Numbered from the stretch's first letter, positions 36,585 to 46,179 are shown. The stretch: 64,000 nucleotides of DNA from Pseudocolwellia sp048296855 (GCA_048296855.1 CP182631.1), one strand, 5' to 3'. The notes: generated by a model not told the origin, from the sequence alone. Program-made: numbers and translations.

Positions 36585-39076
36585 TATTGAACTCCACAAC
36601 GGCTATATGTACATAAGTTAACTAAGTAACGACTGTCTTGACGATTAATCACACCATCATTATTTAAGTCATATACTTGATGTAAATTATGAGTGCCTCG
36701 TAATGCAGAGGTAAATGCTCTGACATCCATAGTATCAACATCTTGATCACCGTCTAAGTCACCTAAAACACCTATGTTCTTATCAAACGGTAAGTGATCA
36801 ATCTCATCATTAACACCATCGTTATCATCATCTGAATCAATAAGGTCACCTAAATCATCATTATCAAAGTCGTTATCAATAGTTAATCTTGCAATGCCTT
36901 TATCGTATGTTTTGCCATCAGAAGCCGTGAATTGTGCATATAAGAAATAAAAGTTTCCTTCAGGAAGCTCGCTGTTAGCTTTTGCTCCCGCCAACGGAAT
37001 AGAGAGTGTTGAAGTCGCGGTTTGTTCTCCAATAACGCTACCGTCAATTACCACTATATCGTTCACCAAACTCCAATCAGAACGAAGTTCGCGTAAAAAT
37101 ACTTTTAAACCGCCAACACCATCTGTAACAAGGTTACCAGTCCCCGCTTCAACATTAACTTTTACCTGCATAGGTTTAGTCGTTAAATGCGTTGTATTAC
37201 GGTACTTTGCGTCATCATCAAATGAAAGAGATGGTTCTACCGGTGTAGGTTCTGGCTCAACACTTACACAACCTTCACATAACAATTTAAAAGTACGTAC
37301 GTAGTCATATGATGTAGTACGTTGCTCTTCTGTACCAGCTTTAACCATTCCACCATCTTCTGGCACTTCATTCCAGTCATAGGTTTCTATTGCCATTTGA
37401 ATCCACATTTCCTGATCAAATGCAATGGGATGCACTATGCTGTAAACAAGCTGACCATCTAAGTAAAAGTCGATTTCATTCTGTGATTTCCAGTGAGCGC
37501 CATAGATATAATAACGTTCAGTTGTTTTCTTGCCAGCTGGCACCATTGTAGAATTTTGTCGTCTGTTTTCGTCATTACAACTTGTTTGACGATGAAACAT
37601 ATTTGAATGATAAATATGTTCCCAATCCATTGCCCAACTGTGAGTCAAACCTTCGTTAACTTTACCGATAGTTTCTTGGATATCAATCTCGAACATTGTC
37701 TTACAATCACTATTTTTACTCATTAACCAAAACGTTGATGACATTTCTGTTTGGTTAGCTTTCATTTTGGCTTCGTAGTAATAAGATACACCGTCCTTAG
37801 GTGCGCTTGTTGGGAAAATAGAACGAATTATTGCGCCTTTATATTTAAAGTAGGCTTGTTTAAAGTTTCCATTTGCATCTTTATAAGGAGTATCTAACCA
37901 TTGCGGACCACCTTCTAATTCATCAACGGTAATTTTTAAGTTGCCGTCATTAACGCTAACCGTATCTGTAGTAAATAAACCTGGTGCTCTACCTGTCCAT
38001 AACCAACCGTTTCCTACTGGCTCTACTTGCCATTTATCAGCATTAATATTAGCACCTTCAAATTCGTCAGACATGTTATCGATTTTCAGCCAATTCATAC
38101 CTGGAAAAGCCGGTGTTTGTACCCCTTGGAAAAACGGAACGTCAGTTATTGCACCAACACTAGCGTTTCTTGGCGCTGAATCTATTTCATCACTCGCACC
38201 ATCATTATCGTCATCTGTATCAATTGAATCGACAATACTGTCACCATCAAAATCACTATCGATATTAATATTTGCGATACTACTGTTATAAACATTTCCA
38301 TTTGATGAACCAAATTCAGCAAATAAGAAATAGAAATTTCCGTCAGGAAGTTGATTGCTTGGTACTAAACCATTTAACGGAATCAGAATATTTGAAACGG
38401 CTGTTTGCTTACCAATTACACTATCATCGAAAACTACAGTGTCTTTTACTAGCTGCCAATTAGATTTTAATTCGCGTAAATAAACTTTAAGACCACCTTT
38501 AGTATTATTTACAATATTGCCAGCACCCGCTTCAACATCAATAGTTACGTTAAGTGAACCTGTATTAGCATAAGTGCTAGTTTTTATATGATCACTTCCT
38601 TGAATAGTCAAAGAAGGAGCGACTTGTGCAGCTTCTATGTTTATACCGGCTACATTTACTGTGTAAGCATTTCCATCTGAAGAGAAAAACTTTACAAATA
38701 GGAAGTAAAAGTGCCCATCAGGAAGGTTTGCTGTTGCTGTTAATCCTTGTAAAGGGATCTCAACATTTGAAGTGCCACTCGTTTTGCCTATTGCTGATGC
38801 ATCTGAAACAATTGTGTCTTTCACTACAGACCAATTTGAACGAAGTTCTCTTAAAAAATATTTAACTCCTCCTAATTGGTTCGTAACCGTGTTGTTATCA
38901 CCAGCATGATAATTCACACTTACAGGTAAAACGCTATTGGTTTGATATACGTTTTGCGTATATTGTGTTGCATTGTCAAAAGTTACCGAAGCTGCAGTTT
39001 GAGCATTACTCTCAAACGGGAGCCACGACAAAACGACGGTCAAAAATATTCCGAACATTGTTATTGTTTTATTCAT
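36584..39076 (-). CDS. Secreted GH16 galactanase (agarase/porphyranase-like) with TSP3 repeats and C-terminal dockerin
   Basis: An 830-residue protein with signal peptide (about 1-25). Two copies of a 115-residue module of unknown family (about 30-150 and 152-270) share GGLKVYLRELKSNW and LPDGNFYFLF. A thrombospondin-3 calcium repeat follows (about 272-305), then a GH16 domain (about 325-610) with catalytic EIDIQE (Glu463, Asp465, Glu468) and GRAPGLF as in agarases and porphyranases. A third copy of the module (about 618-735), another TSP3 stretch, and a type I dockerin (about 771-826; DLDGDQDVDTMDVRAF and DLNNDGVINRQDSRYL) end the protein. The exact galactan is not determined. Its stop overlaps the start of the cohesin-like gene. 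Confidence 0.9.
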   Translation of the reverse strand: MNKTITMFGIFLTVVLSWLPFESNAQTAASVTFDNATQYTQNVYQTNSVLPVSVNYHAGDNNTVTNQLGGVKYFLRELRSNWSVVKDTIVSDASAIGKTSGTSNVEIPLQGLTATANLPDGHFYFLFVKFFSSDGNAYTVNVAGINIEAAQVAPSLTIQGSDHIKTSTYANTGSLNVTIDVEAGAGNIVNNTKGGLKVYLRELKSNWQLVKDTVVFDDSVIGKQTAVSNILIPLNGLVPSNQLPDGNFYFLFAEFGSSNGNVYNSSIANINIDSDFDGDSIVDSIDTDDDNDGASDEIDSAPRNASVGAITDVPFFQGVQTPAFPGMNWLKIDNMSDEFEGANINADKWQVEPVGNGWLWTGRAPGLFTTDTVSVNDGNLKITVDELEGGPQWLDTPYKDANGNFKQAYFKYKGAIIRSIFPTSAPKDGVSYYYEAKMKANQTEMSSTFWLMSKNSDCKTMFEIDIQETIGKVNEGLTHSWAMDWEHIYHSNMFHRQTSCNDENRRQNSTMVPAGKKTTERYYIYGAHWKSQNEIDFYLDGQLVYSIVHPIAFDQEMWIQMAIETYDWNEVPEDGGMVKAGTEEQRTTSYDYVRTFKLLCEGCVSVEPEPTPVEPSLSFDDDAKYRNTTHLTTKPMQVKVNVEAGTGNLVTDGVGGLKVFLRELRSDWSLVNDIVVIDGSVIGEQTATSTLSIPLAGAKANSELPEGNFYFLYAQFTASDGKTYDKGIARLTIDNDFDNDDLGDLIDSDDDNDGVNDEIDHLPFDKNIGVLGDLDGDQDVDTMDVRAFTSALRGTHNLHQVYDLNNDGVINRQDSRYLVNLCTYSRCGVQ

Positions 39077-39796
39077 TATATTTACCCTATTAATTGATCA
39101 CTAAATAAACCTAAATTAAGGTATTTATTAGAAATCAAATATTGATTTTTTAATCTAGTGTTCTTGTTACTTAGTTTGTTATAAAAATTTGTAACATTAG
39201 CCACTGCATAGAAACGTAATAAAAATATAATATTTTTCTTTAGTCATAACCATGGAACTCATTAATTGAAAGCTCCAAAATAGACCAAAGATAAAATCCC
39301 CGATTTATCAGCGTTACCTTCATAAATTCCTCGACTTTACTTCCCTATAGGAGTTAATAGTTAAGGATAATTACTCTTAAATACTATATTTTTAGGTTTC
39401 TTTAAATCAATTCATTTACTTACTTTTAACATGTAAGCCAATGTTTTAACTTACGTTTACTAACAGTAAAGTTTGGTAATGGAAGGTAAGGACTCTTTGG
39501 CTTACGTAATTTAACGTTAAACACGTAGAAACAGTTTTAAAATGAATAAATAAGTAACTCTTACTATAAAAAAACACTGAGCAAACATTCATATGTCAGT
39601 TTAGCTCGAATTAAAAGAACCCTTTAAGATTAATAGGTTTCAAAGGTTCTGAATATTTTGTTAAATTTGTTGTGTTTTTTAACAGAATTGTTTTTAACAG
39701 ATGCTAAAAGGCCAGTGATTTCTAAAAAAAACACTGCATAATTAAGTGAAGCCTATCTTATTGAATCTAAGCGACATCACGTTAAGAGATGATCAG
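39077..39796. promoter_or_regulatory. Long upstream region of GH16-cohesin operon
   Basis: 720 bases with no gene. It must carry the GH16 promoter. A perfect small palindrome, AAATCAA-ATA-TTGATTT, is at 39132-39148, about 56 bases before the GH16 start, a possible operator. A hairpin at 39616-39650 fits the end of the upstream regulator gene. No sigma-54 motif of the PEP-CTERM type was found by eye. Confidence 0.4.
39616..39650 (-). terminator. Terminator candidate of winged-helix regulator gene
   Basis: AGAACCCTTT (39616-39625) pairs with AAAGGTTCT (39642-39650) with one bulged C; on the minus strand the stem is followed by TTTT. It lies about 150 bases past the regulator stop codon. Confidence 0.45.
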
Positions 39797-41119
39797 CTAA
39801 TCATTATTATTCCAGATTGCATTTGCATCTACTTTATCAATACTCAAAATTTTGGAATTTAGGTGTGAATGATTAAAACTAGCGACTTCAAAAAGTATTT
39901 CGAAATTAGTTAAAGATTTATCTGATACATTTGCTGAATCAACATCTAAATTAAGAGAAGATAAATTTTTTGGATTTGTTATGAATTGGGAAACAGACAT
40001 AATAGCAGCATCAGTAAATCCAGATATTATGTACAATACATTACCTGTCGCTCCCTGATATTTCGAAAAAAGACCATAATCAGTATAGCCTGAATAAAAT
40101 GGTGGAATTAATTTATAGTTTTTACCTGTTTTCTTATTTATAAAATTAAACTGTGCGCTTAAATCGTAATTTGACCCCTGATAAAAGCCATATAACTGGT
40201 CAAAATCTACAAATTTACCTATATACACAATGTTATAATTATTGATCTCTTCAGCAGATAAATCTGATGACATTTTTACTTTATAAAGCTCCTTGTTTTG
40301 AATAATAGGTACTATGTCAGCCAACGCAATTACTGCACCTTTTGGTGCAAATTTTTTATTGGGTAGGTTCTGAAAATTTAATTCAGGTTTTTCCTTAAGA
40401 AATGTCATTAACTCAGTTGTACCATTCACAAAATGATTTCTCATTAAGCTTTCTATTTTTTTAGGTGAGTTATCTACAACCTTATAGAAAAATGAATCAC
40501 CAATAACAATAAGCGTTTTTTTGTTATTTTCGTTTAAGTCTTTCCATATAGGGTGATTTTGTATAACCATTTCAGGATCATTATTTAGATAATCGTTATT
40601 AATAATCACGAATATATTCAATAATAGGGATAATGAAAAAATAACACCTAACGTCCAAATTAATGGTGAACTATTTAATTGATACTTTGGCTGAGGAATA
40701 TTTAATAGAGAGTTTTCGACAACATCTATGTTCGCTAAGTCAGCTGATTGTGATTCAGTTTTAAAAAAGGTTAATTCATACTTCCCATGAGGTATGGTTA
40801 GTTGAAAGCGTTCATTTTCACCTTCATTTACATAATATCTTTCTAATTTTTTTCTTAAGTTTGAAATGTAAACTCTGACTGAAGCGTCGTCGGAAGGATT
40901 ATATTCATCCCCTTTATTAAATACTGCTTTAGCAATCATCACTTCGCTAGGCGGCGAAGACGTTTCTGATTCTGCTGCTATTTGCGCTACCGTATTGTCT
41001 ACAAGGTAATTAAGTAATGCTATATATTTGTCTGAACGACCGAAAGACTGGCTATCCTTTATCCGTTCTAGCTGAACAAGTAACTCTTCCTTTTGAGGAA
41101 AGAACTTTTTTTGCTTCAT
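39797..41119 (-). CDS. ToxR/CadC-like membrane-bound winged-helix regulator
   Basis: A 440-residue protein. The N-terminal cytoplasmic part has an OmpR-type winged helix (about residues 20-118; VFNKGDEYNPSDDASVRVYI, LRKKLERYY, IPHGKYELTFF). One membrane helix follows (about 153-175; LIWTLGVIFSLSLLLNIFVI) and a 265-residue periplasmic domain of no recognised family. This topology lets the protein read a periplasmic signal and regulate DNA directly. AGGGG precedes the ATG. It lies upstream of, and in the same direction as, the GH16-cohesin operon, so it may control it, but the 720-base gap leaves this open. Confidence 0.82.
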   Translation of the reverse strand: MKQKKFFPQKEELLVQLERIKDSQSFGRSDKYIALLNYLVDNTVAQIAAESETSSPPSEVMIAKAVFNKGDEYNPSDDASVRVYISNLRKKLERYYVNEGENERFQLTIPHGKYELTFFKTESQSADLANIDVVENSLLNIPQPKYQLNSSPLIWTLGVIFSLSLLLNIFVIINNDYLNNDPEMVIQNHPIWKDLNENNKKTLIVIGDSFFYKVVDNSPKKIESLMRNHFVNGTTELMTFLKEKPELNFQNLPNKKFAPKGAVIALADIVPIIQNKELYKVKMSSDLSAEEINNYNIVYIGKFVDFDQLYGFYQGSNYDLSAQFNFINKKTGKNYKLIPPFYSGYTDYGLFSKYQGATGNVLYIISGFTDAAIMSVSQFITNPKNLSSLNLDVDSANVSDKSLTNFEILFEVASFNHSHLNSKILSIDKVDANAIWNNND

Positions 41120-41287
41120 TAATCACCCCTTATTTTGTATATAAATTAACAATATCATATTCAATAGAAATAAGTCACTGCATGTTTATTTAGCAGAAGG
41201 GCGAACTTCAAGTTAAGTTAAAACTGTTCTAAATTTTTAGTGAAAAATACTGGAGAAATATAGGAATTGAAGTTAAAAATCTAAAGT

Positions 41288-41325
41288 AAAAAAGGATAAT
41301 AACATCACTATTATTATCCTTTTTT
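41288..41325. terminator. Bidirectional terminator at end of isc operon
   Basis: A perfect 15-bp stem, AAAAAAGGATAATAA (41288-41302), eight-base loop, complement at 41311-41325, with a T-run on the plus strand and T residues within the stem on the minus strand. It lies just after the fdx stop. Confidence 0.8.
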
Positions 41326-41356
41326 TTATCATTCTTTTTTCACAATCAGTACAATA

Positions 41357-41695
41357 TTAGTGGTTTTCAGACACCATATTTACCGTGTATTTTGGAATTT
41401 CAACAACAAGATCAATATCACCAACAATGGCTTGGCAACCTAAACGAGAATCAGGTTCTAAACCCCATGCTCTATCTAGCATGTCTTCTTCAAGCTCGTC
41501 GCTTTCTGCAATAGAGTCGAAACCTTCACGAATAATAATATGACATGTTGTACATGCACATACTTTTTCACAAGCGTGTTCAATACCTATGTCGTTTTTT
41601 AGCGCAACATTCAGTACACTTTCGCCTGGTTCTGCATCTAATACAGCACCGTCTGGGCAAAGTTCTTCGTTAGGTAAAAATATAATTTTTGGCAT
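41357..41695 (-). CDS. fdx: ISC-system [2Fe-2S] ferredoxin
   Basis: A 112-residue adrenodoxin-type ferredoxin with the cluster ligands C42-x5-C48-x2-C51 and C87, as in Escherichia coli Fdx. It donates electrons for iron-sulfur cluster assembly on IscU. It is the last gene of the isc operon, starting four bases after hscA ends; iscX, which often follows fdx, is absent here. Confidence 0.97.
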   Translation of the reverse strand: MPKIIFLPNEELCPDGAVLDAEPGESVLNVALKNDIGIEHACEKVCACTTCHIIIREGFDSIAESDELEEDMLDRAWGLEPDSRLGCQAIVGDIDLVVEIPKYTVNMVSENH

Positions 41696-41699
41696 GTTA

Positions 41700-43574
41700 C
41701 TAAACCTCGTCTACTGAATGGCCTGCTAATGCTGTTTTGATGGATGAATCCATGCGTCTTTCAGCGAAAATAGCAGTACTTTCGTTTAATTTGTCGATAG
41801 CCGATTCAATATCATCAGCTACATCTGATTGTATAATTTTATTTAATGCTGTAATAGCTTCGTTAATAACATTCGCTTCATCTTCGCTTAATAAGTTGCC
41901 ATCTGCAGCTAAGGCCGATTGAACAGACTCTATTACGCGCGCTGCTTCAACTTGTTGCTCTTTTACCATACGTGCTTCTATGTCTTGTTTAGCATTGCTC
42001 ATAGAAGCTTTTAGCATAGAAGCAATTTGATGCTCTTCTAATCCGAATGAAGGTTTAACTTCGATACGTGATTCTACGCCCGTAGATTTCTCCATAGCTG
42101 ACACTTCGAGTAAACCGTCGGCATCAACTTTAAAGGTTACACGAATATGCGCCGCGCCAGCAGTCATTGCTGGAATACCACGTAATTCAAAGCGCGCTAA
42201 TGATCTACAGTCTTCAACTAATTCACGTTCACCTTGTAAAACATGAACAGCCATAGCCGTTTGTCCGTCTTTAAAAGTGGTAAATTCTTGTGCTTTGGCT
42301 ACAGGAATTGTGGTGTTTCGTGGAATAACTTTTTCAACCAAACCGCCCATGGTTTCTAAACCAAGCGATAGTGGAATTACGTCAAGTAATAACATGTCGC
42401 TATCAGGTTTATTACCCGCAAGTATATCCGCTTGAATTGCAGCGCCTACGGCAACAACTTTGTCAGGGTCGATTGAAGTAAGAGGCGTTTTCTTGAAGTA
42501 TTTTTCTACTTCTTCACGCACTAGCGGTACTCTTGTAGAACCACCAACCATAACCACTTCTAGTACTTCTTCTGTTGTTATATCAGCATCTTTCAATGTA
42601 CGTTTACAAGCTCGTAGTGTTTTATTTACTAGGCTTGAAATTAAGCTATTAAAAGTTTCTTTGGTTAAAATACCTTGCCATTTTTCACCGTTCTCTAATA
42701 CTAAGTTGATCTCGGTTGAGTCATTTTGGCTTAATTGTTCTTTAGCATTACAGGCTTGTTGAGAAAGCTGACGCTCTAATTTACGTGATAAAGGTCGTGT
42801 AAGCTGTGCTTGTTCAATAAGGTGATCAACAAGTGTTACGTCGAAATCATCGCCACCTAACGCGGCATCGCCACCTGTAGATAAAACTTCAAATACGCCT
42901 TTATTTAAACGTAATACTGAAATATCAAAGGTTCCACCGCCTAAGTCGTAAACAGCAATAACGCCTTGTTGCTTACCTTCATGTTTAGTATCTAACCCAT
43001 AAGCAACAGCCGCCGCAGTTGGTTCGTTTAATAAACGTAATACATTAACATTAGCTAACTTGGCTGCATCTTTAGTGCTTTGGCGTTGTGCATCATCAAA
43101 ATGAGCAGGTACGGTAATAACGACACCTTTAAGCTCTCCACCTAATGCATTTTCAGCACGGGCAACTAAGGTTTTAAGAATTTCAGCTGACGCTTGAACC
43201 GGATTTATCGGCCCGCGACGTGTGTTAATTTCAGGATGGTTTTCGTCACCACAAAAATCGTAAGGTAAAGATGGATATTTAGATTGAATATCACTCAACG
43301 AACGACCAATTAAACGTTTTGCAGAAACAATAGTATTTTCAGGATCGTTAACAGAAAACGCTTTTGCTGCGTTCCCTACTAAAATATTGTCGGCTTGGTA
43401 GCTAACAATTGACGGTAGAATGTCTATACCCTGTTCGTCTTGTAGAGTTTCAGCTAAGCCACTTTTTACGCTAGCCACAAGTGAGTTTGTTGTACCCAAA
43501 TCAATACCTGCTGCTAGATTATGTTCATGGGGTACTGTACTTTGTCCAGGTTCTGCAATTTGTAATAAAGCCAT
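41700..43574 (-). CDS. hscA: Fe-S cluster assembly Hsp70-type chaperone HscA
   Basis: A 624-residue specialised Hsp70. The ATPase motifs GIDLGTTNSLVASV and VYDLGGGTFDISVLRL and the substrate-binding domain (LLLDVIPLSLGLETMGG) are intact. With HscB it binds the LPPVK motif of IscU and promotes cluster transfer. It is between hscB (14-base gap) and fdx (4-base gap). No strong ribosome-binding site precedes its ATG, consistent with coupling to hscB. Confidence 0.97.
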   Translation of the reverse strand: MALLQIAEPGQSTVPHEHNLAAGIDLGTTNSLVASVKSGLAETLQDEQGIDILPSIVSYQADNILVGNAAKAFSVNDPENTIVSAKRLIGRSLSDIQSKYPSLPYDFCGDENHPEINTRRGPINPVQASAEILKTLVARAENALGGELKGVVITVPAHFDDAQRQSTKDAAKLANVNVLRLLNEPTAAAVAYGLDTKHEGKQQGVIAVYDLGGGTFDISVLRLNKGVFEVLSTGGDAALGGDDFDVTLVDHLIEQAQLTRPLSRKLERQLSQQACNAKEQLSQNDSTEINLVLENGEKWQGILTKETFNSLISSLVNKTLRACKRTLKDADITTEEVLEVVMVGGSTRVPLVREEVEKYFKKTPLTSIDPDKVVAVGAAIQADILAGNKPDSDMLLLDVIPLSLGLETMGGLVEKVIPRNTTIPVAKAQEFTTFKDGQTAMAVHVLQGERELVEDCRSLARFELRGIPAMTAGAAHIRVTFKVDADGLLEVSAMEKSTGVESRIEVKPSFGLEEHQIASMLKASMSNAKQDIEARMVKEQQVEAARVIESVQSALAADGNLLSEDEANVINEAITALNKIIQSDVADDIESAIDKLNESTAIFAERRMDSSIKTALAGHSVDEV

Positions 43575-43588
43575 AGGGGATCTTTTAA

Positions 43589-44116
43589 TTAATCATCTAA
43601 TAGAGAGTCTTCGAGACGATCTAACTCTATATGAAGTTTTTGATAAAATTTAAGTTTGCGTAAATTGTCACACGCTAGCGTATTCGATTCTGGTGAGTTT
43701 TCATTTAACTGAGCTTGCATCATTTTAAAGAGCTGTTCGTATTCAGTGTCTAATGTTTCAGTTGCACTAAATATTTCAGCTTCTATGTCATCGGATCCTT
43801 TGATCTCAGATAACATTTCGCGTAATTCCATTTGATGCATTAAAAAAGCGGTATCACCAAATGATGCTTGTTCATTTGGCATTTCAGTTCCGCGCTGCGT
43901 TAATATATAAGTCGCTCGAGTAAGCGGATTTTTTAATGTTTGATATGCATCATTGATCATTGACGACTTTTGAACAGCAAGTAATTGCTCTTGTGAAGAT
44001 GCACTAGCAAAACGGTCTGGATGAACCGTTTTTTGTAATGATTGATATACTTCAGCTAATTTTGTTGTATCGAGATCAAAGTGGTCTTCTAAACCAAATA
44101 ATTGAAAGTAATTCAC
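43589..44116 (-). CDS. hscB: Fe-S cluster assembly J-type co-chaperone HscB
   Basis: A 175-residue protein with an N-terminal J-domain including the HPD motif (VHPDRFASAS) and a C-terminal three-helix IscU-binding domain. I place the start at a GTG at 44116 (protein MNYFQLFGLEDHF), matching the family's N-terminus (NYFxLFGL), with GGA six bases upstream; an extended frame to 44173 would run into iscA and add a non-homologous stretch. It delivers IscU to HscA. Confidence 0.95.
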   Translation of the reverse strand: MNYFQLFGLEDHFDLDTTKLAEVYQSLQKTVHPDRFASASSQEQLLAVQKSSMINDAYQTLKNPLTRATYILTQRGTEMPNEQASFGDTAFLMHQMELREMLSEIKGSDDIEAEIFSATETLDTEYEQLFKMMQAQLNENSPESNTLACDNLRKLKFYQKLHIELDRLEDSLLDD

Positions 44117-44142
44117 TATAAATCCAGTATTAATACAATAAA

Positions 44143-44466
44143 TTAAACGTTGAAGCTTTCGCCACAACCACACTCACCTTTTGCATTAGGATTGGTGAAC
44201 TTGAAACCTTCGTTTAGTCCTTCTTTAATGAAATCTAGCTCGATACCACTTAAGTAAACTAAGCTTTTAGCATCAATAATGATATTCACACCATTAATGC
44301 TAAAGAGTTCATCGTCTTCGTTAAGGTCGTCTACAAACTCAAGTACATATGCTAAGCCAGAACAACCTGTAGTTTTTATACCTAAACGTAAGCCAAGACC
44401 TTTGCCTCGGTTAACCATGAACGATTTTACTCGTTCAGTGGCTGCAGGAGTCATTGTAACACTCAT
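44143..44466 (-). CDS. iscA: Iron-sulfur cluster assembly A-type carrier IscA
   Basis: A 107-residue A-type carrier with the three conserved cysteines Cys35 (TTGCSGLAY), Cys99 and Cys101 (ECGCGESF). It carries clusters to target proteins, chiefly [4Fe-4S] formation. It lies 17 bases after iscU and before hscB in the standard isc order. Confidence 0.97.
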   Translation of the reverse strand: MSVTMTPAATERVKSFMVNRGKGLGLRLGIKTTGCSGLAYVLEFVDDLNEDDELFSINGVNIIIDAKSLVYLSGIELDFIKEGLNEGFKFTNPNAKGECGCGESFNV

Positions 44467-44483
44467 ACTAATAACCTCTTTTA

Positions 44484-44864
44484 CTAAACTTTTTTACTGC
44501 GGTAATCTGCAATCGCTGCTTTGATAGCGTCTTCAGCTAAAATTGAACAGTGAATTTTTACTGGCGGTAATGCTAATTCTTCAGCAATAGCTGTGTTTTT
44601 GATTTCGCCAGCTTCGTCGATAGACTTGCCTTTAACCCATTCAGTTACTAATGAGCTTGAAGCAATAGCAGAACCACAACCGTATGTTTTGAATTTTGCA
44701 TCTTCAATAATACCGTCTGCAGAAATTTTAAGTTGTAACTTCATTACGTCACCACATGCTGGTGCGCCAACCATACCGGTTGCTACATTTGGATCATTTT
44801 TATCCATTGAGCCAACGTTACGTGGGTTTTCATAATGATCGATTACTTTTTCGCTATAAGCCAT
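44484..44864 (-). CDS. iscU: Iron-sulfur cluster assembly scaffold IscU
   Basis: A 126-residue scaffold with cluster ligands Cys37, Asp39, Cys63 and Cys106 and the HscA-recognition motif LPPVK (residues 99-103). Sulfur arrives from IscS and electrons from ferredoxin. A consensus GGAG ribosome-binding site lies before the ATG. A 100-base gap separates it from iscS. Confidence 0.98.
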   Translation of the reverse strand: MAYSEKVIDHYENPRNVGSMDKNDPNVATGMVGAPACGDVMKLQLKISADGIIEDAKFKTYGCGSAIASSSLVTEWVKGKSIDEAGEIKNTAIAEELALPPVKIHCSILAEDAIKAAIADYRSKKV

Positions 44865-44964
44865 GATATTTCTCCTAAGTTGTTTAAGTGACTTATTATT
44901 CGCCTCTTACAGGCATGAAAATAAATAATAAGTCTGTAAACAATACTTGTTTAATAGGTGCTAA

Positions 44965-46179
44965 CTAGTGAGCAGCCCATTCGATTGAATCTAAATCAAT
45001 ACCATCTTGGAACATTTCCCAAAGTGGTGACATGTCACGTAAGTGACCAATAGATTGTTGAATGATGTTAATTGCGTGGTCAATTTCTTCTTCGGTAGTA
45101 AAACGACCAAAGCTGAAACGAATTGAACTATGCGCCATTTCATCATTTAAACCTAAAGCACGTAATACGTACGAAGGCTCTAAACTTGCTGATGTACATG
45201 CTGAACCTGAAGATACGGCTAAGTCTTTAAGTGCCATAATTAATGATTCGCCTTCAACAAAGTTGAAGCTTACATTTAAATTACCAGGGTAGCGTTTGTC
45301 TGCATCACCATTAATGAAAACTTGTTCCATTGAGCTAATACCAGCCCAAAGACGATCTCTCATTTTCGTTACGTGAATACGGTCTTGCTCTAATTCTTCT
45401 TTAGCAATTCTAAATGCTTCGCCCATTCCCACAATTTGATGAGTAGCTAAAGTACCAGAACGCATACCACGTTCATGACCACCGCCGTGTGTTTGAGCTT
45501 CTAAACGAACACGTGGTTTACGGCTAACATACAATGCGCCAATACCTTTAGGCCCGTATATTTTATGTGCTGAGAATGACATAAGGTCAACTTTCAGGTT
45601 TTCCATATCGATAGCAATTTTACCTGCACTTTGTGCGGCATCAACATGGAAAATAATCTTTTTAGCACGACACATTTCGCCAATTTCAGCGATGTCTTGA
45701 ATTACACCAATTTCGTTGTTTACATGCATGATGCTTACAACAATAGTGTCTTCACGAATCGCGTCATTTAGCTTATTTAAATCAATTAAACCGTTTGATT
45801 CAGGATCTAAATAAGTAACTTCAAAACCTTGGCGTTCTAATTCTCTACATGTATCTAAAACAGCTTTGTGCTCAGTTTTACATGTAATGATGTGCTTACC
45901 TTTTTTCGAATAAAAGTTAGCTGCACCTTTAATCGCTAGGTTGTTTGATTCTGTCGCGCCTGATGTAAATACAATTTCACGAGGATCGGCGTTAATTAAA
46001 TCAGCAATTTGGTTACGAGCAATGTCTACTGCTTCTTCAGCCTGCCAACCAAACTTGTGTGAACGAGACGCAGGGTTACCGTAAAAACCATCAGTAGTCA
46101 TATACTGCATCATTTTTTCAGCAACACGCTTATCTACAGGTGTTGTTGCTGAATAATCAAAATAAATAGGAAGCTTCAT
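44965..46179 (-). CDS. iscS: Cysteine desulfurase IscS
   Basis: A 404-residue PLP enzyme of class V aminotransferase fold. It has the PLP-lysine motif SFSAHKIYGPKG and the catalytic cysteine loop SSGSACTSASLEPSYVLRAL (about Cys328). It takes sulfur from cysteine for iron-sulfur clusters and tRNA thiolation. It is the second gene of the isc operon, 36 bases after iscR. Confidence 0.98.
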   Translation of the reverse strand: MKLPIYFDYSATTPVDKRVAEKMMQYMTTDGFYGNPASRSHKFGWQAEEAVDIARNQIADLINADPREIVFTSGATESNNLAIKGAANFYSKKGKHIITCKTEHKAVLDTCRELERQGFEVTYLDPESNGLIDLNKLNDAIREDTIVVSIMHVNNEIGVIQDIAEIGEMCRAKKIIFHVDAAQSAGKIAIDMENLKVDLMSFSAHKIYGPKGIGALYVSRKPRVRLEAQTHGGGHERGMRSGTLATHQIVGMGEAFRIAKEELEQDRIHVTKMRDRLWAGISSMEQVFINGDADKRYPGNLNVSFNFVEGESLIMALKDLAVSSGSACTSASLEPSYVLRALGLNDEMAHSSIRFSFGRFTTEEEIDHAINIIQQSIGHLRDMSPLWEMFQDGIDLDSIEWAAH

